NCBI RefSeq assembly: GCF_946480185.1
Contig: NZ_CAMLIG010000020.1
Span: forward strand, 1-64,000
Length of the DNA: 64,000 nt
Direction: 5' to 3'
From: an uncultured Pedobacter sp.
Lineage (GTDB): Bacteria; Bacteroidota; Bacteroidia; Sphingobacteriales; Sphingobacteriaceae
In this document: piece after piece, positions 44,201 through 52,380 of the stretch
Numbering within the stretch: the stretch's first letter is position 1
How the letters are laid out: each line of letters starts with the position of its first letter
Position numbers and translations under genes: made by a program
Notes under the pieces: generated by a model
Seen by the model: the letters and a program-made list of their open reading frames with translations, nothing else
What the model was told of the DNA's origin: nothing
The model's database searches: none

Positions 44201-44676
44201 TGATGCTTTTTTACGATTTTAATGACATCATAATCAATTTTAGCGGTTAAAAGATCAGAGTCAGCTTTTATAAAGAAAAACTCAGGAATCACCATATCTA
44301 ATTTTTCGATATGGTCATTTAACGAAGTATAAGATTGGGCATCCCAATCAACGAAAAAGCCCACATTCACCCGGTTTAGGTTGTTTGGGTGAAGTTTCTT
44401 GTAAAGTTCGCGGTCTCTCTTTAGCTGTACGAGCTTTCTTTTTTCAATAGTGAACTCCTTGTATTTTGTTGATTTTTTGATTTCGGCAACATTTTTTATG
44501 TTGTACGAGTTGTATGCTTTGCTTAAATCTGGCAGTGAGGGATATTTTTTTGACGCAATAGTAACTACTACGCATATTATAGAGACAATGATGACAAGAA
44601 ATAATAGCCTGCTTGCCCACTTAAACCGTCTCCATCTGTTACTAGATGGTGTTTGGAAAATTTGTTTTGAATGCAT
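41275..44676 (-). CDS. Trifunctional GH18 / NodB deacetylase / GT2 glycosyltransferase
   Basis: The protein has 1133 residues. One TM segment is at about 23-42. A GH18-like domain follows (about 100-420) with DGVNIDFEE (206-214), whose DxxxDxE set is catalytic in chitinases. A NodB-type polysaccharide deacetylase domain (about 480-675) has TFDDGPD (487-493), NHTFFH (539-544) and FRAPYNAD. Two TM helices lie near 713-735, then a processive GT2 domain (about 755-1000) with IPAYNEE, FIDDGSKDNT, DADT, ED and QRFRW, and a C-terminal membrane bundle. It likely makes an N-acetylglucosamine-type polymer, deacetylates it and trims it, all in one membrane protein. The fold order predicts extracytoplasmic GH18 and deacetylase and a cytoplasmic GT. 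Confidence 0.93.
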   Translation of the reverse strand: MHSKQIFQTPSSNRWRRFKWASRLLFLVIIVSIICVVVTIASKKYPSLPDLSKAYNSYNIKNVAEIKKSTKYKEFTIEKRKLVQLKRDRELYKKLHPNNLNRVNVGFFVDWDAQSYTSLNDHIEKLDMVIPEFFFIKADSDLLTAKIDYDVIKIVKKHHKKVIASVKNYINGDWNGAAVRRIIHSKANSTHFINNLTYQLKKYKLDGVNIDFEELNEQTDEYLIAFQKQLYETLHKNGLLVTQDISPDNDDYNVKELVKYNDYIFLMAYDQHTELSNPGDISHQDWVEERLDKICNEIPSSKVILAIAGYGFDWPENGVGINMTYQTAISNAQMYNSKVIFDPKSANLHYDYVDNHKVKHQVYFTDAATNFNIMRKADDWGVGGIALWRLGSEDPRLWKFFKRDLTIDALNKQNYKGEELSKVELNDRINYTGDGEILDLVTTPKEGKLSLKIDSVTKTIVDQQYISLPTKYVINKFGHADRKVILTFDDGPDPIYTPQILAILKREKVPGTFFMVGIMAQNNIPLVKEVFDDGYEIGNHTFFHPDLSKVSEARVIFELNATRKLIECITGRSTILFRAPYNADAEPQVRAEVLPVAQSRAQNYINVGESIDPHDWEPGVTADQIVNGVIAQHDKGSVILLHDAGGDRSQTVKALPRIIEYYKKLGYQFTTVASILGKTKDEVMPPIADDADSGLIGEADRLFVSSLFYTNKALYYVFVLSIVLALLRLFIITVLALKKRRIENRTVRSIIEHYPPVSILIPAYNEEVTAVKTIESLLALDYPSLELLFIDDGSKDNTLAVVTEAFKGNDKVKIITKVNGGKASALNYGISLCNYEFIVCIDADTQLNKDAIKNLMQGFEFKDVAAIAGTVKVGNETNFLTKWQSIEYITSQNMDRRAFEVLNSITVIPGAIGAFRKEVVQHVGGFTSDTLAEDCDLTMRILKAGYIVKNCTTAMAYTEAPETFDMFLKQRFRWSYGVMQSFWKNKDALFNKKYGYFGMIGMPNILIFQIILPLFAPLADLFMFGALISGIWNLIDLGALNLAALASTFSLKTSFGLMIFYYAIFVVVDLIFACFAFKIEKEPLRKLLYIIPQRFIWRQLMYYVLFKSIRKAIKGEISGWGALTRTGNVKANQ

Positions 44677-44950
44677 TTTCTAATGGAAATAACAAAGCAA
44701 ATCACGACAAATCATTGGAAAGAACAAATGATTTGTTGTTAATTAGTGTTAATCTTTTTCTGTTTAGCAAAAAAAGCCTCTTAAAAGAATATTAAAGCCA
44801 GTTTTTGTTATAAAGATTGCGCTAGGATTACCTTTAAAATATACTAATTGTGTTCCGGTGTGCGTAAGAGTTTTTTTAAATAAAAGTAATTTAATACAAT
44901 CAAAATCCTCAAATATTTTTATGTGTAAGCAAAAATGGCAATTTTGCAGA

Positions 44951-45670
44951 ATGTCATTTAAAAGATATCCTGTAATAGTTTTTTTATTGCTCGGTTCTCG
45001 GTGCTTTGCGCAAAAGCAGTTAGTTAATATTGTTCAGATAGCGCCCAAGGTTTATATTCACGAATCGTTTTTACAAACCAAAGATTTTGGTAAGGTTTCT
45101 TGTAACGGGTTAATCTTTATCAATAACAACCAAGCATTGGTTTTTGATACTCCAGCAAACGAAGAAGCGACCGTTGAGCTGATTAATTGTATCCAAGATA
45201 GTTTAAACGCCAAAATTGTTGGGGTTGTGGTCAATCATTTTCATGATGATTGTTTGGCTGGTTTGGCGCTTTTCCATCAATTAAATATTCCATCCTATGC
45301 AAATTACCGAACCATTGAATTGGCAAAATTAAAAGGGCGTCAAATTCCAGAAAATGGATTTAACAAAAAGTTGATATTAAAGGTTGGCGGAGAACGGGTA
45401 GGTAATTTCTATTTTGGTGCGGCACATACAAAAGATAATATTGTAAGTTATATTCCAGGAGAAAAAGTACTTTTTGGAGGATGTATGACAAAGGCACTTG
45501 GTGCCAACAAAGGGAATTTGGAAGATGCAGACACTTTGCAATGGGCAAAAACCATAAGAAAGGTCGAAAAATTGAAGCCTGTAATCGTTGTTCCAGGTCA
45601 CGGGAAAGTGGGTGGGGCAGACTTGCTTCTTTATACCGAGAACTTATTTAAACGAGAAGTCGGAAATTAG
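44951..45670 (+). CDS. Subclass B1 metallo-beta-lactamase
   Basis: The protein has 239 residues from the ATG at 44951, chosen because SFKRYPVIVFLLLGSRCFAQ is a fitting signal peptide; upstream in-frame codons extend the frame by 31. The zinc ligands of subclass B1 are complete: His96, His98 and Asp100 (NHFHDDCLAG), His159 (GAAHTKDN), Cys178 (FGGCMT) and His217 (VPGHG). B1 enzymes hydrolyse most beta-lactams, including carbapenems, in the periplasm. There is no nearby integron, IS or resistance cluster, so it is best read as a resident chromosomal gene, as seen in Pedobacter, Chryseobacterium and Elizabethkingia. Substrate range is unknown. Confidence 0.93.
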   Translation: MSFKRYPVIVFLLLGSRCFAQKQLVNIVQIAPKVYIHESFLQTKDFGKVSCNGLIFINNNQALVFDTPANEEATVELINCIQDSLNAKIVGVVVNHFHDDCLAGLALFHQLNIPSYANYRTIELAKLKGRQIPENGFNKKLILKVGGERVGNFYFGAAHTKDNIVSYIPGEKVLFGGCMTKALGANKGNLEDADTLQWAKTIRKVEKLKPVIVVPGHGKVGGADLLLYTENLFKREVGN

Positions 45671-45789
45671 AACGAACCGCTTTTTTTTGCATAAATGCAG
45701 CACAAAATAGGCAGCTTTTTTTAGCTAAAATAATAGATTTCATTTCATGGAGTATATTCCTATTTTTGATGCTCAATAATTTAATTAAA

Positions 45790-48252
45790 ATGACGAATTG
45801 GTTTAAAAGGAACGGTATACATTTTGGTATCATCTTGTTTTTTGTGATATTATGCTTTGTGTATTTCACACCTGCTTTTCAGGGTAAAGTTTTAATGCAG
45901 AGCGATGTGCAAAAAGCCGGCGCTACACAAAGTGAAATCATGAAGTACAAAGAGCTTGATGGTAAAGCTCCGCTTTGGACAAATAGTATGTTTGGCGGTA
46001 TGCCCACTTACCAAATTTGGTTAAAATATCCAAAAAACATCACCACTCATATTATCGATTTCATTAAAGCATCGTTTCCAAATCCGGTTGACATTGTTTT
46101 GTTATACCTTATCGGAACGTATTTTTTATTGATTGTACTGGGCTTAAGTCCGTGGTTAGCGACGGTTGGTGCCATAGCATTTGGTTTTTCTTCTTATAAT
46201 TTTATTTTTATAGAGGCTGGGCATAGCAACCAGGCAATGGCAATTGCATTTTTTCCTTCAATTTTAGCCGGTATAATGTTAACCTTAAAAGGAAGGTATT
46301 GGTTAGGCGCAGCAGTTACTTCTTTATTTATTGCTTTGGAAATCAGGTCAAACCATATTCAAATGACCTATTATTTGTTTATTGCTTTGCTGATTTTAAT
46401 GGGAATCGAGTTTTTTTATGCTTACAAAAATAAAACACTGAAGTCCTTTGGCAAGTCTGTTGGCGTATTGGTTTTGAGTGCCATTTTAGGAGTCCTTGTT
46501 AACGCTGGAACTTTATGGACTACTTATGAATACAGCCAATACTCTACTCGTGGAAAGTCAAACATTACTACAGATAGTGCACAGCCAAGTAGCGGTTTAG
46601 ATAAAGATTATGCTTTTCAGTGGAGTCAAGGAATTGGTGAAACCATTACTTTATTAATCCCAAATGCCTACGGTGGTGCATCAATGCCTATTTTGGATGG
46701 TAAATCAGACGTGGCTAAAGCATTGGTTGGCAAGGGCGCAGATATTAACCAAGCAACTGGTTTTGCACAACAAATGCCAGTTTATTGGGGGCCAAAACCA
46801 TTTACATCTGGGCCTTGGTATTTTGGTGCTTTTATTTTATTCCTGTTTATTTTTGGATTATTTATCGTAAAAGGGAAGCTCAAATGGTGGCTTTTAGGCG
46901 CTACGGTATTAAGCATATTGTTGGCATTCGGGAAAAATTTCAGTTTAGTATCAGATTTATTTTTCGATTACTTCCCACTTTATAACAAATTTAGGTCTGT
47001 TGAGTTTAACATGGTAATTGCGAGTTTGTGTGTGCCCATATTGGCATGTTTAGCCATTTACGAAGCAATAAAACCAACAGCAGATGTAAAAGAAGTAACA
47101 AAGAAACTAAAAACAAGTGCGTATATTGTTTTGGGTATTTTAGTGGTGTTGCTAGCTATTCCTACACTGTTGTTTAGTTTTAAAGCAGATAATCACCAAG
47201 ACTTTTTACAACAGTTAAACCAAATTGCCGGTGGCGATAGCAGTTTTGGCGCAACTATCTCTGCTGCTTTAATAGATGACAGGATATCGCTTTTTAGAGC
47301 AGATGCCATACGTTCTTTATTGTTTATTGTTGTTGGTATAGGCGTTCTTTGGACCTTAATCAATAAAAAAATAGCACAACCTTTAGGCCTTATTATTATC
47401 GGATTAATTGTTTTAACCGATTTATGGTCGTTAGATAAGCGTTATTTGAACGATGATAAATTTGTAGCTAAAGCGGTAATGACGCAGCAAGCTAAACCCA
47501 GGGAAGTGGATGAGTTTATTTTAAGAGATCCTGATCCTGATTATAGAGTTTTAGATTTAACCATCCCAACCTTTCAAAGCGCAGATGCCACTGCTTTCCA
47601 CAAAACAATTGGAGGTTATCATGCCGCTAAGCTTAAACGTTTTCAGGAGGTAATTGATAAGCAGTTTACAGGCAGTATGAACCAAGATGTTTTGGATATG
47701 TTGAATACCAAATACTTTATTACTACGGGTAAAGACGGTAAATCAGCAAGTATGCAGGCTAACGCTACAGCCTGTGGTCACGCATGGTTTGTAGAAAGTA
47801 TTCAATTTGCAAAAGACAATGATCAGGAAATGCAGGCAATCAGTTCTTTTGATCCGAAAAAGGTAGCCATTGTGAACCAAGAGTTTAAACATCTAATTGA
47901 GGGTCAAAAAGTTGGAATTCCAGAAAATGGGCAAATTAAGTTAACAAGTTACCACCCAGATTTGTTAAAATATGAATATTCTGTAGATAAAAATGTGGTG
48001 GCTGTTTTTTCTGAGATCTGGTATCCTAAAGGATGGAAAATGTACGTTGATGGGCAAGATACGCCATATTTTAGAGCAGATTATTTACTAAGAGCGGCAG
48101 TTTTACCTGCGGGAAATCATAAAATTGAATGGAAATTTGAACCAACTTCATATTTTTTAGGAGAAAATATTTCTTTATTTGGATCTATTCTCCTATCTTT
48201 AATTCTAGCAATAGCGATCTACCGCGAGATCGCCCGTAAGCAACCAGCTTAA
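45790..48252 (+). CDS. YfhO-family membrane protein
   Basis: The protein has about 820 residues from the ATG at 45790 (MTNWFKRNGIHFG); the frame extends 8 codons upstream. About 12 hydrophobic segments fill the first 560 residues, with a large extracytoplasmic loop (about 255-330). The C-terminal 230 residues are soluble, ending with a single TM helix. This matches YfhO-like proteins, a GT-C-type glycosyltransferase-like membrane family; in Bacillus YfhO affects lipoteichoic acid glycosylation. The Bacteroidota role is unknown, probably envelope glycan. It is followed by glycosyltransferase genes on the opposite strand. Confidence 0.88.
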   Translation: MTNWFKRNGIHFGIILFFVILCFVYFTPAFQGKVLMQSDVQKAGATQSEIMKYKELDGKAPLWTNSMFGGMPTYQIWLKYPKNITTHIIDFIKASFPNPVDIVLLYLIGTYFLLIVLGLSPWLATVGAIAFGFSSYNFIFIEAGHSNQAMAIAFFPSILAGIMLTLKGRYWLGAAVTSLFIALEIRSNHIQMTYYLFIALLILMGIEFFYAYKNKTLKSFGKSVGVLVLSAILGVLVNAGTLWTTYEYSQYSTRGKSNITTDSAQPSSGLDKDYAFQWSQGIGETITLLIPNAYGGASMPILDGKSDVAKALVGKGADINQATGFAQQMPVYWGPKPFTSGPWYFGAFILFLFIFGLFIVKGKLKWWLLGATVLSILLAFGKNFSLVSDLFFDYFPLYNKFRSVEFNMVIASLCVPILACLAIYEAIKPTADVKEVTKKLKTSAYIVLGILVVLLAIPTLLFSFKADNHQDFLQQLNQIAGGDSSFGATISAALIDDRISLFRADAIRSLLFIVVGIGVLWTLINKKIAQPLGLIIIGLIVLTDLWSLDKRYLNDDKFVAKAVMTQQAKPREVDEFILRDPDPDYRVLDLTIPTFQSADATAFHKTIGGYHAAKLKRFQEVIDKQFTGSMNQDVLDMLNTKYFITTGKDGKSASMQANATACGHAWFVESIQFAKDNDQEMQAISSFDPKKVAIVNQEFKHLIEGQKVGIPENGQIKLTSYHPDLLKYEYSVDKNVVAVFSEIWYPKGWKMYVDGQDTPYFRADYLLRAAVLPAGNHKIEWKFEPTSYFLGENISLFGSILLSLILAIAIYREIARKQPA

Positions 48253-48270
48253 ACTAACCAGTATAAGAGG

Positions 48271-48298
48271 AAATCCCGATTCAAAAAGATCGGGATTT
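48271..48298. terminator. Bidirectional terminator
   Basis: AAATCCCGAT and ATCGGGATTT pair over 10 bp with an 8-nt loop, between the convergent YfhO and GT2 genes. Confidence 0.9.
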
Positions 48299-48328
48299 TC
48301 TGCTTTTAGTGCTTTTTCAATAAACGTG

Positions 48329-49087
48329 TTAGTCGTTTGTTTTATTGTTTCTGAGGAAATAAAAAAAGAGACGGAATGCAATTATACCGTGGTTGATGAT
48401 GTTGGGAATGATGCCGTAATAATGGGTGAATATTTTGAAGCGTTCTTTTAAACTTTGCAAATGTTTTTGTTTAGACATACCGCCCATTAAATACTTAGCG
48501 ACAAAGAAATTCACGTTTACAATTTTCTCGGACCTTGCTATTGCGCTTAAAATCCAGTCAATATCTGCGCTAAGCTGGTAGTTTAAATTGTATGGTTTAG
48601 TGACAGATTTTTTGATGTAAATAGCTTGGTGACTCACACTCATTCCATATTTAAAGCTGTTTAAACTCAGTTTTTCCGGGGTTTGATGTCTGCGTGTTCC
48701 TTGGCTTTCCAAATTTGCGTTCAGCATTTCGGTTTCGCCGTAGTAGATGTCCGCATTTTCTGCTGTTGCGAAAATCTTTTCAACCGTATCGCTTTCATAA
48801 ATTTCGTCGCCCGAGTTCATAAAAAGCACATAATCTCCAGTTGCCAAAGTAAGGCCTTTGTTCATCGCATCATAAATGCCTTTGTCCTTTTCGCTAACTA
48901 ATTTTGAAATATTTTCCTTATATTTTTCAATAATCGCTAAAGTGCCATCATTACTGGCGCCATCAATAATAATATACTCAATGTTGCCGTAGCTTTGGTT
49001 AATTACGGATTTGATGGTGCGCTCAATATCCCTTACGTTGTTGTACACAACGGTTATTACAGATAAAGTTGGACTAAATGCTTTCAT
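48329..49087 (-). CDS. Family 2 glycosyltransferase
   Basis: The protein has 252 residues. GT-A features: SVITVVYNNVRDIERTIKSV at about 8-27, IEYIIIDGASNDGT near 36-49, and DYVLFMNSGDEIYE near 85-98, in which the usual DxD is SGDE. It probably adds a sugar to a surface glycan on the cytoplasmic face. Its start overlaps the end of the upstream GT4 gene by 14 bp, so the two are one unit. Confidence 0.93.
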   Translation of the reverse strand: MKAFSPTLSVITVVYNNVRDIERTIKSVINQSYGNIEYIIIDGASNDGTLAIIEKYKENISKLVSEKDKGIYDAMNKGLTLATGDYVLFMNSGDEIYESDTVEKIFATAENADIYYGETEMLNANLESQGTRRHQTPEKLSLNSFKYGMSVSHQAIYIKKSVTKPYNLNYQLSADIDWILSAIARSEKIVNVNFFVAKYLMGGMSKQKHLQSLKERFKIFTHYYGIIPNIINHGIIAFRLFFYFLRNNKTND

Positions 49088-50351
49088 TAAACCGTTTAAG
49101 TAAAGATTTGTACAAACTAATATGTTTTAAGGCGATGGTTTCCTCACTAAATTCGCTCATTACTTTCGCTCGGGCGTTAATACTTAAAGTTGCCCTATCC
49201 GGATGATTATAAATCCAGCTTAAACCTTCCATAAAATCGGTTGCATCTTTATATTTTGCTAAATATCCGTTCTTTTTATGCTCAACCATATCGGGTATTC
49301 CTCCGGTTTCAAATGATATTACCGGCGTTCCGCAAGCTAAACTTTCCATTACAGTATTAGGCAGGTTATCATCCAAAGAGGTTGTTAAAAAAGCATCTGC
49401 GGCAGCGTACGCTTGCGCTAATATTTCATCATTATTAATGGTTCCTAAAAATTGTACAGGAATTTTAAATGGTGGAGGCAGTTGGTTATTTCTGTTGCCA
49501 AACACAATTAAAGTGGCTTTTTCTGCAATTTCCGGGTTTTTTGCAAGCCATAAATTAATGGCATCAATTAAATAGGAAGTTCCTTTATGGGCATCTTTTT
49601 TAGAGGGCATAAATCCGCTCAGCAAAATGAAATCATCAGGCTTTAAGCCTAAACTTTCTCTGGCAATTAGTTTATCTACCGGCTTAAAAATGTCAGTTTC
49701 TAACGTATTCGGAATGGTATAAACGGGTTTATTTATTAATAGACCACTTTGTTTAGCTGCATTTGCCAACCAGTTGCTGGGGCTTATGTGTTGTGCTTTT
49801 AGTTCTTCATAAGCTGATTTTTTGCGCTCCCAAGTTTTATGAGAAATATCATCTGCTTCGGGTTCTTTTAATAAGGGGCAAAAGCCACAATGTGTAATAT
49901 AGTTTTGGCAGTCGAAACGTACATGGCATCCGCCTGTGAACACATTGCTGTCATGCATAGTCCAAACAATGGGTTTGTTCAAGAGTGCTAATTTCGCTAA
50001 GTCAGGTGGGTTTAAAAAGCCGTGGTTTATCCAATGCAGATGAACAATATCGGCATTTAATAATTCGGGGTGTTTGTGAATATCCTTACCGAAAAAGGAA
50101 AGGGAGAAAGGAACTTTTAAATCTTTTTCGTAAAAGCGTGGCAAGTATCTTTCGGCTAAAATCCTAAGAGTGGCAAAAAATTTATCCATTGGTTTTGGAT
50201 ATAAAGCGTTTATATCTGCTCTTTTCCCAAGTTTTATATAAGTGTACAAATCGCTGTTTATCCCAGCTTTTTTTAGTGCGTTGTTTAGTCTGTAACTTGC
50301 TCTTCCAGCTCCTCCATTTCCGTCGTAGGTATTTAAGTGAATTACTCTCAT
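49074..50351 (-). CDS. Family 4 (GT-B) glycosyltransferase
   Basis: The protein has 425 residues. The N-terminal part MRVIHLNTYDGNGGAGRASY has the glycine-rich loop, and the C-terminal donor site has FGNRN, FLGTINNDEI, AADAFLTTSLDDNLPNTVME and FETGGIPDMVEH with the EX7E-type arrangement. It transfers a sugar from a nucleotide donor. A Cys-rich piece (GGCHVRFDCQNYITHCGFC, about 140-160) is typical of one subgroup of such enzymes. It starts the two-gene operon, divergent from gpmA. Confidence 0.95.
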   Translation of the reverse strand: MRVIHLNTYDGNGGAGRASYRLNNALKKAGINSDLYTYIKLGKRADINALYPKPMDKFFATLRILAERYLPRFYEKDLKVPFSLSFFGKDIHKHPELLNADIVHLHWINHGFLNPPDLAKLALLNKPIVWTMHDSNVFTGGCHVRFDCQNYITHCGFCPLLKEPEADDISHKTWERKKSAYEELKAQHISPSNWLANAAKQSGLLINKPVYTIPNTLETDIFKPVDKLIARESLGLKPDDFILLSGFMPSKKDAHKGTSYLIDAINLWLAKNPEIAEKATLIVFGNRNNQLPPPFKIPVQFLGTINNDEILAQAYAAADAFLTTSLDDNLPNTVMESLACGTPVISFETGGIPDMVEHKKNGYLAKYKDATDFMEGLSWIYNHPDRATLSINARAKVMSEFSEETIALKHISLYKSLLKRFNESI

Positions 50352-50453
50352 TGCTGTAAAAATACAATTCTTTGTTGATTAGGATATTGAAATTTAGAAG
50401 AAGATAATGGCATGTTTAATGAGGACATGAAGCGATGGATTATATTTAACAGA

Positions 50454-51059
50454 ATGGGGACTAAATTAATATTGGTTAGGCATGGGCAATCTGTTTTTAA
50501 CCTTGAAAACCGTTTTACCGGGTGGAAAGATGTAGATTTAAGTGAGCTTGGGATGGAGGAAGCTAAACACGCTGGGGAAAAATTAAAAGCTTTTAAGATT
50601 GATGTGGTTTATACCTCAGTTTTAATTAGGGCAAAACACACCTACCAAATTATAAAGAATATTGCCGGATTGCAGGGTTTGCCTGTTATTGAGAATAAAG
50701 CTTTAAATGAACGCGGTTATGGAGATTTAGAAGGTTTGAATAAAAGTGAAACTGCTAAAAAGTTTGGAGAAAAACAGGTTTACATTTGGCGACGTTACTT
50801 TGATATTGCTCCGCCAGGAGGCGAAAGTCTTAAAAATACCTATGATCGGGTGATTCCTTATTTTTTGGAACATATTAAAAAAGATTTAGACAATGGTTTG
50901 ACCACTTTAATTGTTGCGCATGGAAACAGTTTAAGAGCATTGGTCATGTATTTAGAAAATTTAACTCCAGCACAAATAGTAGAAAAAGAAATAGCTACCG
51001 GAGTCCCGATTATTTATAATTGGCCTGTAGGAAATGTAAAGCACAATAACGGTCTTTAA
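50454..51059 (+). CDS. gpmA: 2,3-bisphosphoglycerate-dependent phosphoglycerate mutase
   Basis: The protein has 201 residues from the ATG at 50454 (MGTKLILVRHGQS), chosen to match the family; the frame extends 14 codons upstream. The phospho-accepting His10 lies in VRHGQSVFN, followed by the ERGYGDLEGLNK segment near 84-95 and VAHGNSLRAL with the second His. It interconverts 3- and 2-phosphoglycerate. It is shorter than the E. coli enzyme (250), as in many Bacteroidota, lacking part of the C-terminal extension. Confidence 0.92.
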   Translation: MGTKLILVRHGQSVFNLENRFTGWKDVDLSELGMEEAKHAGEKLKAFKIDVVYTSVLIRAKHTYQIIKNIAGLQGLPVIENKALNERGYGDLEGLNKSETAKKFGEKQVYIWRRYFDIAPPGGESLKNTYDRVIPYFLEHIKKDLDNGLTTLIVAHGNSLRALVMYLENLTPAQIVEKEIATGVPIIYNWPVGNVKHNNGL

Positions 51060-51126
51060 TCTTTAGTAAATATTGTCAGATAAAGACAAGCCCGAAATTC
51101 TGCGCTAAATATCCTATATTTAGTTT

Positions 51127-52257
51127 ATGGAAGCAATGGCCAATAAAAGTCAAAGATTATTATCGCTCGATTTTTTTAGGGGCTTAACCGTTGCAGCTAT
51201 GATTTTAGTGAACAATCCCGGCGATTGGACACACATTTATGCCCCATTTGAACATTCGGAATGGAACGGTTGCACTCCAACAGATTTAATATTCCCCTTT
51301 TTTTTATTTATTGTGGGCGTTTCGATAGTTTATGCTTTAGACTCCAAAAAAAATGACTCACAGGCTCATCCAACGCTGTTAAAAATAATTATCAAGAGGG
51401 CTGTGATTTTATTGGTTTTAGGATTATTGCTTTCGCTTTTTCCTTTTTTCAACTTTGCCGAATTTAGAATTCCCGGAGTTCTGCAACGCATAGCAATAGT
51501 TTATTTGCTTTCCGCAATTTTGTTTATCAAAGTTAGCAGGGAGTCGCTATTTAAAATATTTGTACTTATTCTAATGGTTTATTGGGTGTTAATGACTTTT
51601 ATCCCAGTGCCCGGAATTGGCGAAGCGAACCTTGGGAAAGACACCAATTTAGGTGCTTGGTTAGACCGTTTAATTTTCACGAAAGCTCATTTATGGTCTT
51701 TAGGCGTAACTTGGGATCCAGAAGGGCTTTTAGGAACTTCACCTTCCGTTGCCAGTGGTCTATTTGGCGTAATGATGGGAATTATCCTAAAATCAAAAGA
51801 GCGGACACCAGAAAATAAAGTAGTTTGGCTGTTTGTTTACGGCTTTATTGCGGTGATAGCCGGTCTGTTTTGGGATACCTTTTTCCCGATAAACAAATCT
51901 TTATGGACAAGTTCTTATGTGCTTTACACAGGTGGTTTGGCAAGTATGTTTTTAGCAACTTGCTATTGGTTTATTGATGTTAAAGGTTTTACCAAGTTTA
52001 CAAAACCATTTGTAATTTATGGCGTAAATGCAATAACTGTGTTTTTTGCCTCAGCCATTATTGCCCGGAGCATGAATTTGATTAAGGTACTTTTAGACGG
52101 AAAAACCGTTTCTTTAAAACAGTATCTGTACCAATTGTTTTATACTCCCTATTTTTCTGCTTATGACGCTTCTTTATTGGGTGCTTTCACCTTTGTTTTA
52201 ATTTGGTATGTTGTACTTTGGATAATGTACAAGCGGAATATAATAATTAACGTATAA
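51127..52257 (+). CDS. DUF5009 / HGSNAT-like acyltransferase membrane protein
   Basis: The protein has 376 residues and about ten hydrophobic segments. The N-terminal signature SLDFFRGLTVAAMILVNNPG, followed by the CTPTDLIFPFFLFIVGVSI helix, is diagnostic of the family related to human heparan-alpha-glucosaminide N-acetyltransferase. A conserved His is at HSEWNG. It probably moves an acetyl group across the membrane onto a glucosamine-type sugar. The ATG at 51136 (MANKSQ) is an alternative start. It follows gpmA by 67 bp, though a link in function is not obvious. Confidence 0.9.
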   Translation: MEAMANKSQRLLSLDFFRGLTVAAMILVNNPGDWTHIYAPFEHSEWNGCTPTDLIFPFFLFIVGVSIVYALDSKKNDSQAHPTLLKIIIKRAVILLVLGLLLSLFPFFNFAEFRIPGVLQRIAIVYLLSAILFIKVSRESLFKIFVLILMVYWVLMTFIPVPGIGEANLGKDTNLGAWLDRLIFTKAHLWSLGVTWDPEGLLGTSPSVASGLFGVMMGIILKSKERTPENKVVWLFVYGFIAVIAGLFWDTFFPINKSLWTSSYVLYTGGLASMFLATCYWFIDVKGFTKFTKPFVIYGVNAITVFFASAIIARSMNLIKVLLDGKTVSLKQYLYQLFYTPYFSAYDASLLGAFTFVLIWYVVLWIMYKRNIIINV

Positions 52258-52380
52258 CCTTATTTTATCCTGTCCCTTAATGGTTTTTCTTTTGTTTTTT
52301 GGCGAATTGGTTGCCGAAAGAACGAAAAATTCACTAACAACTGATCATTATTAAAAGTTCTAATTCACAATCCAAATGTT

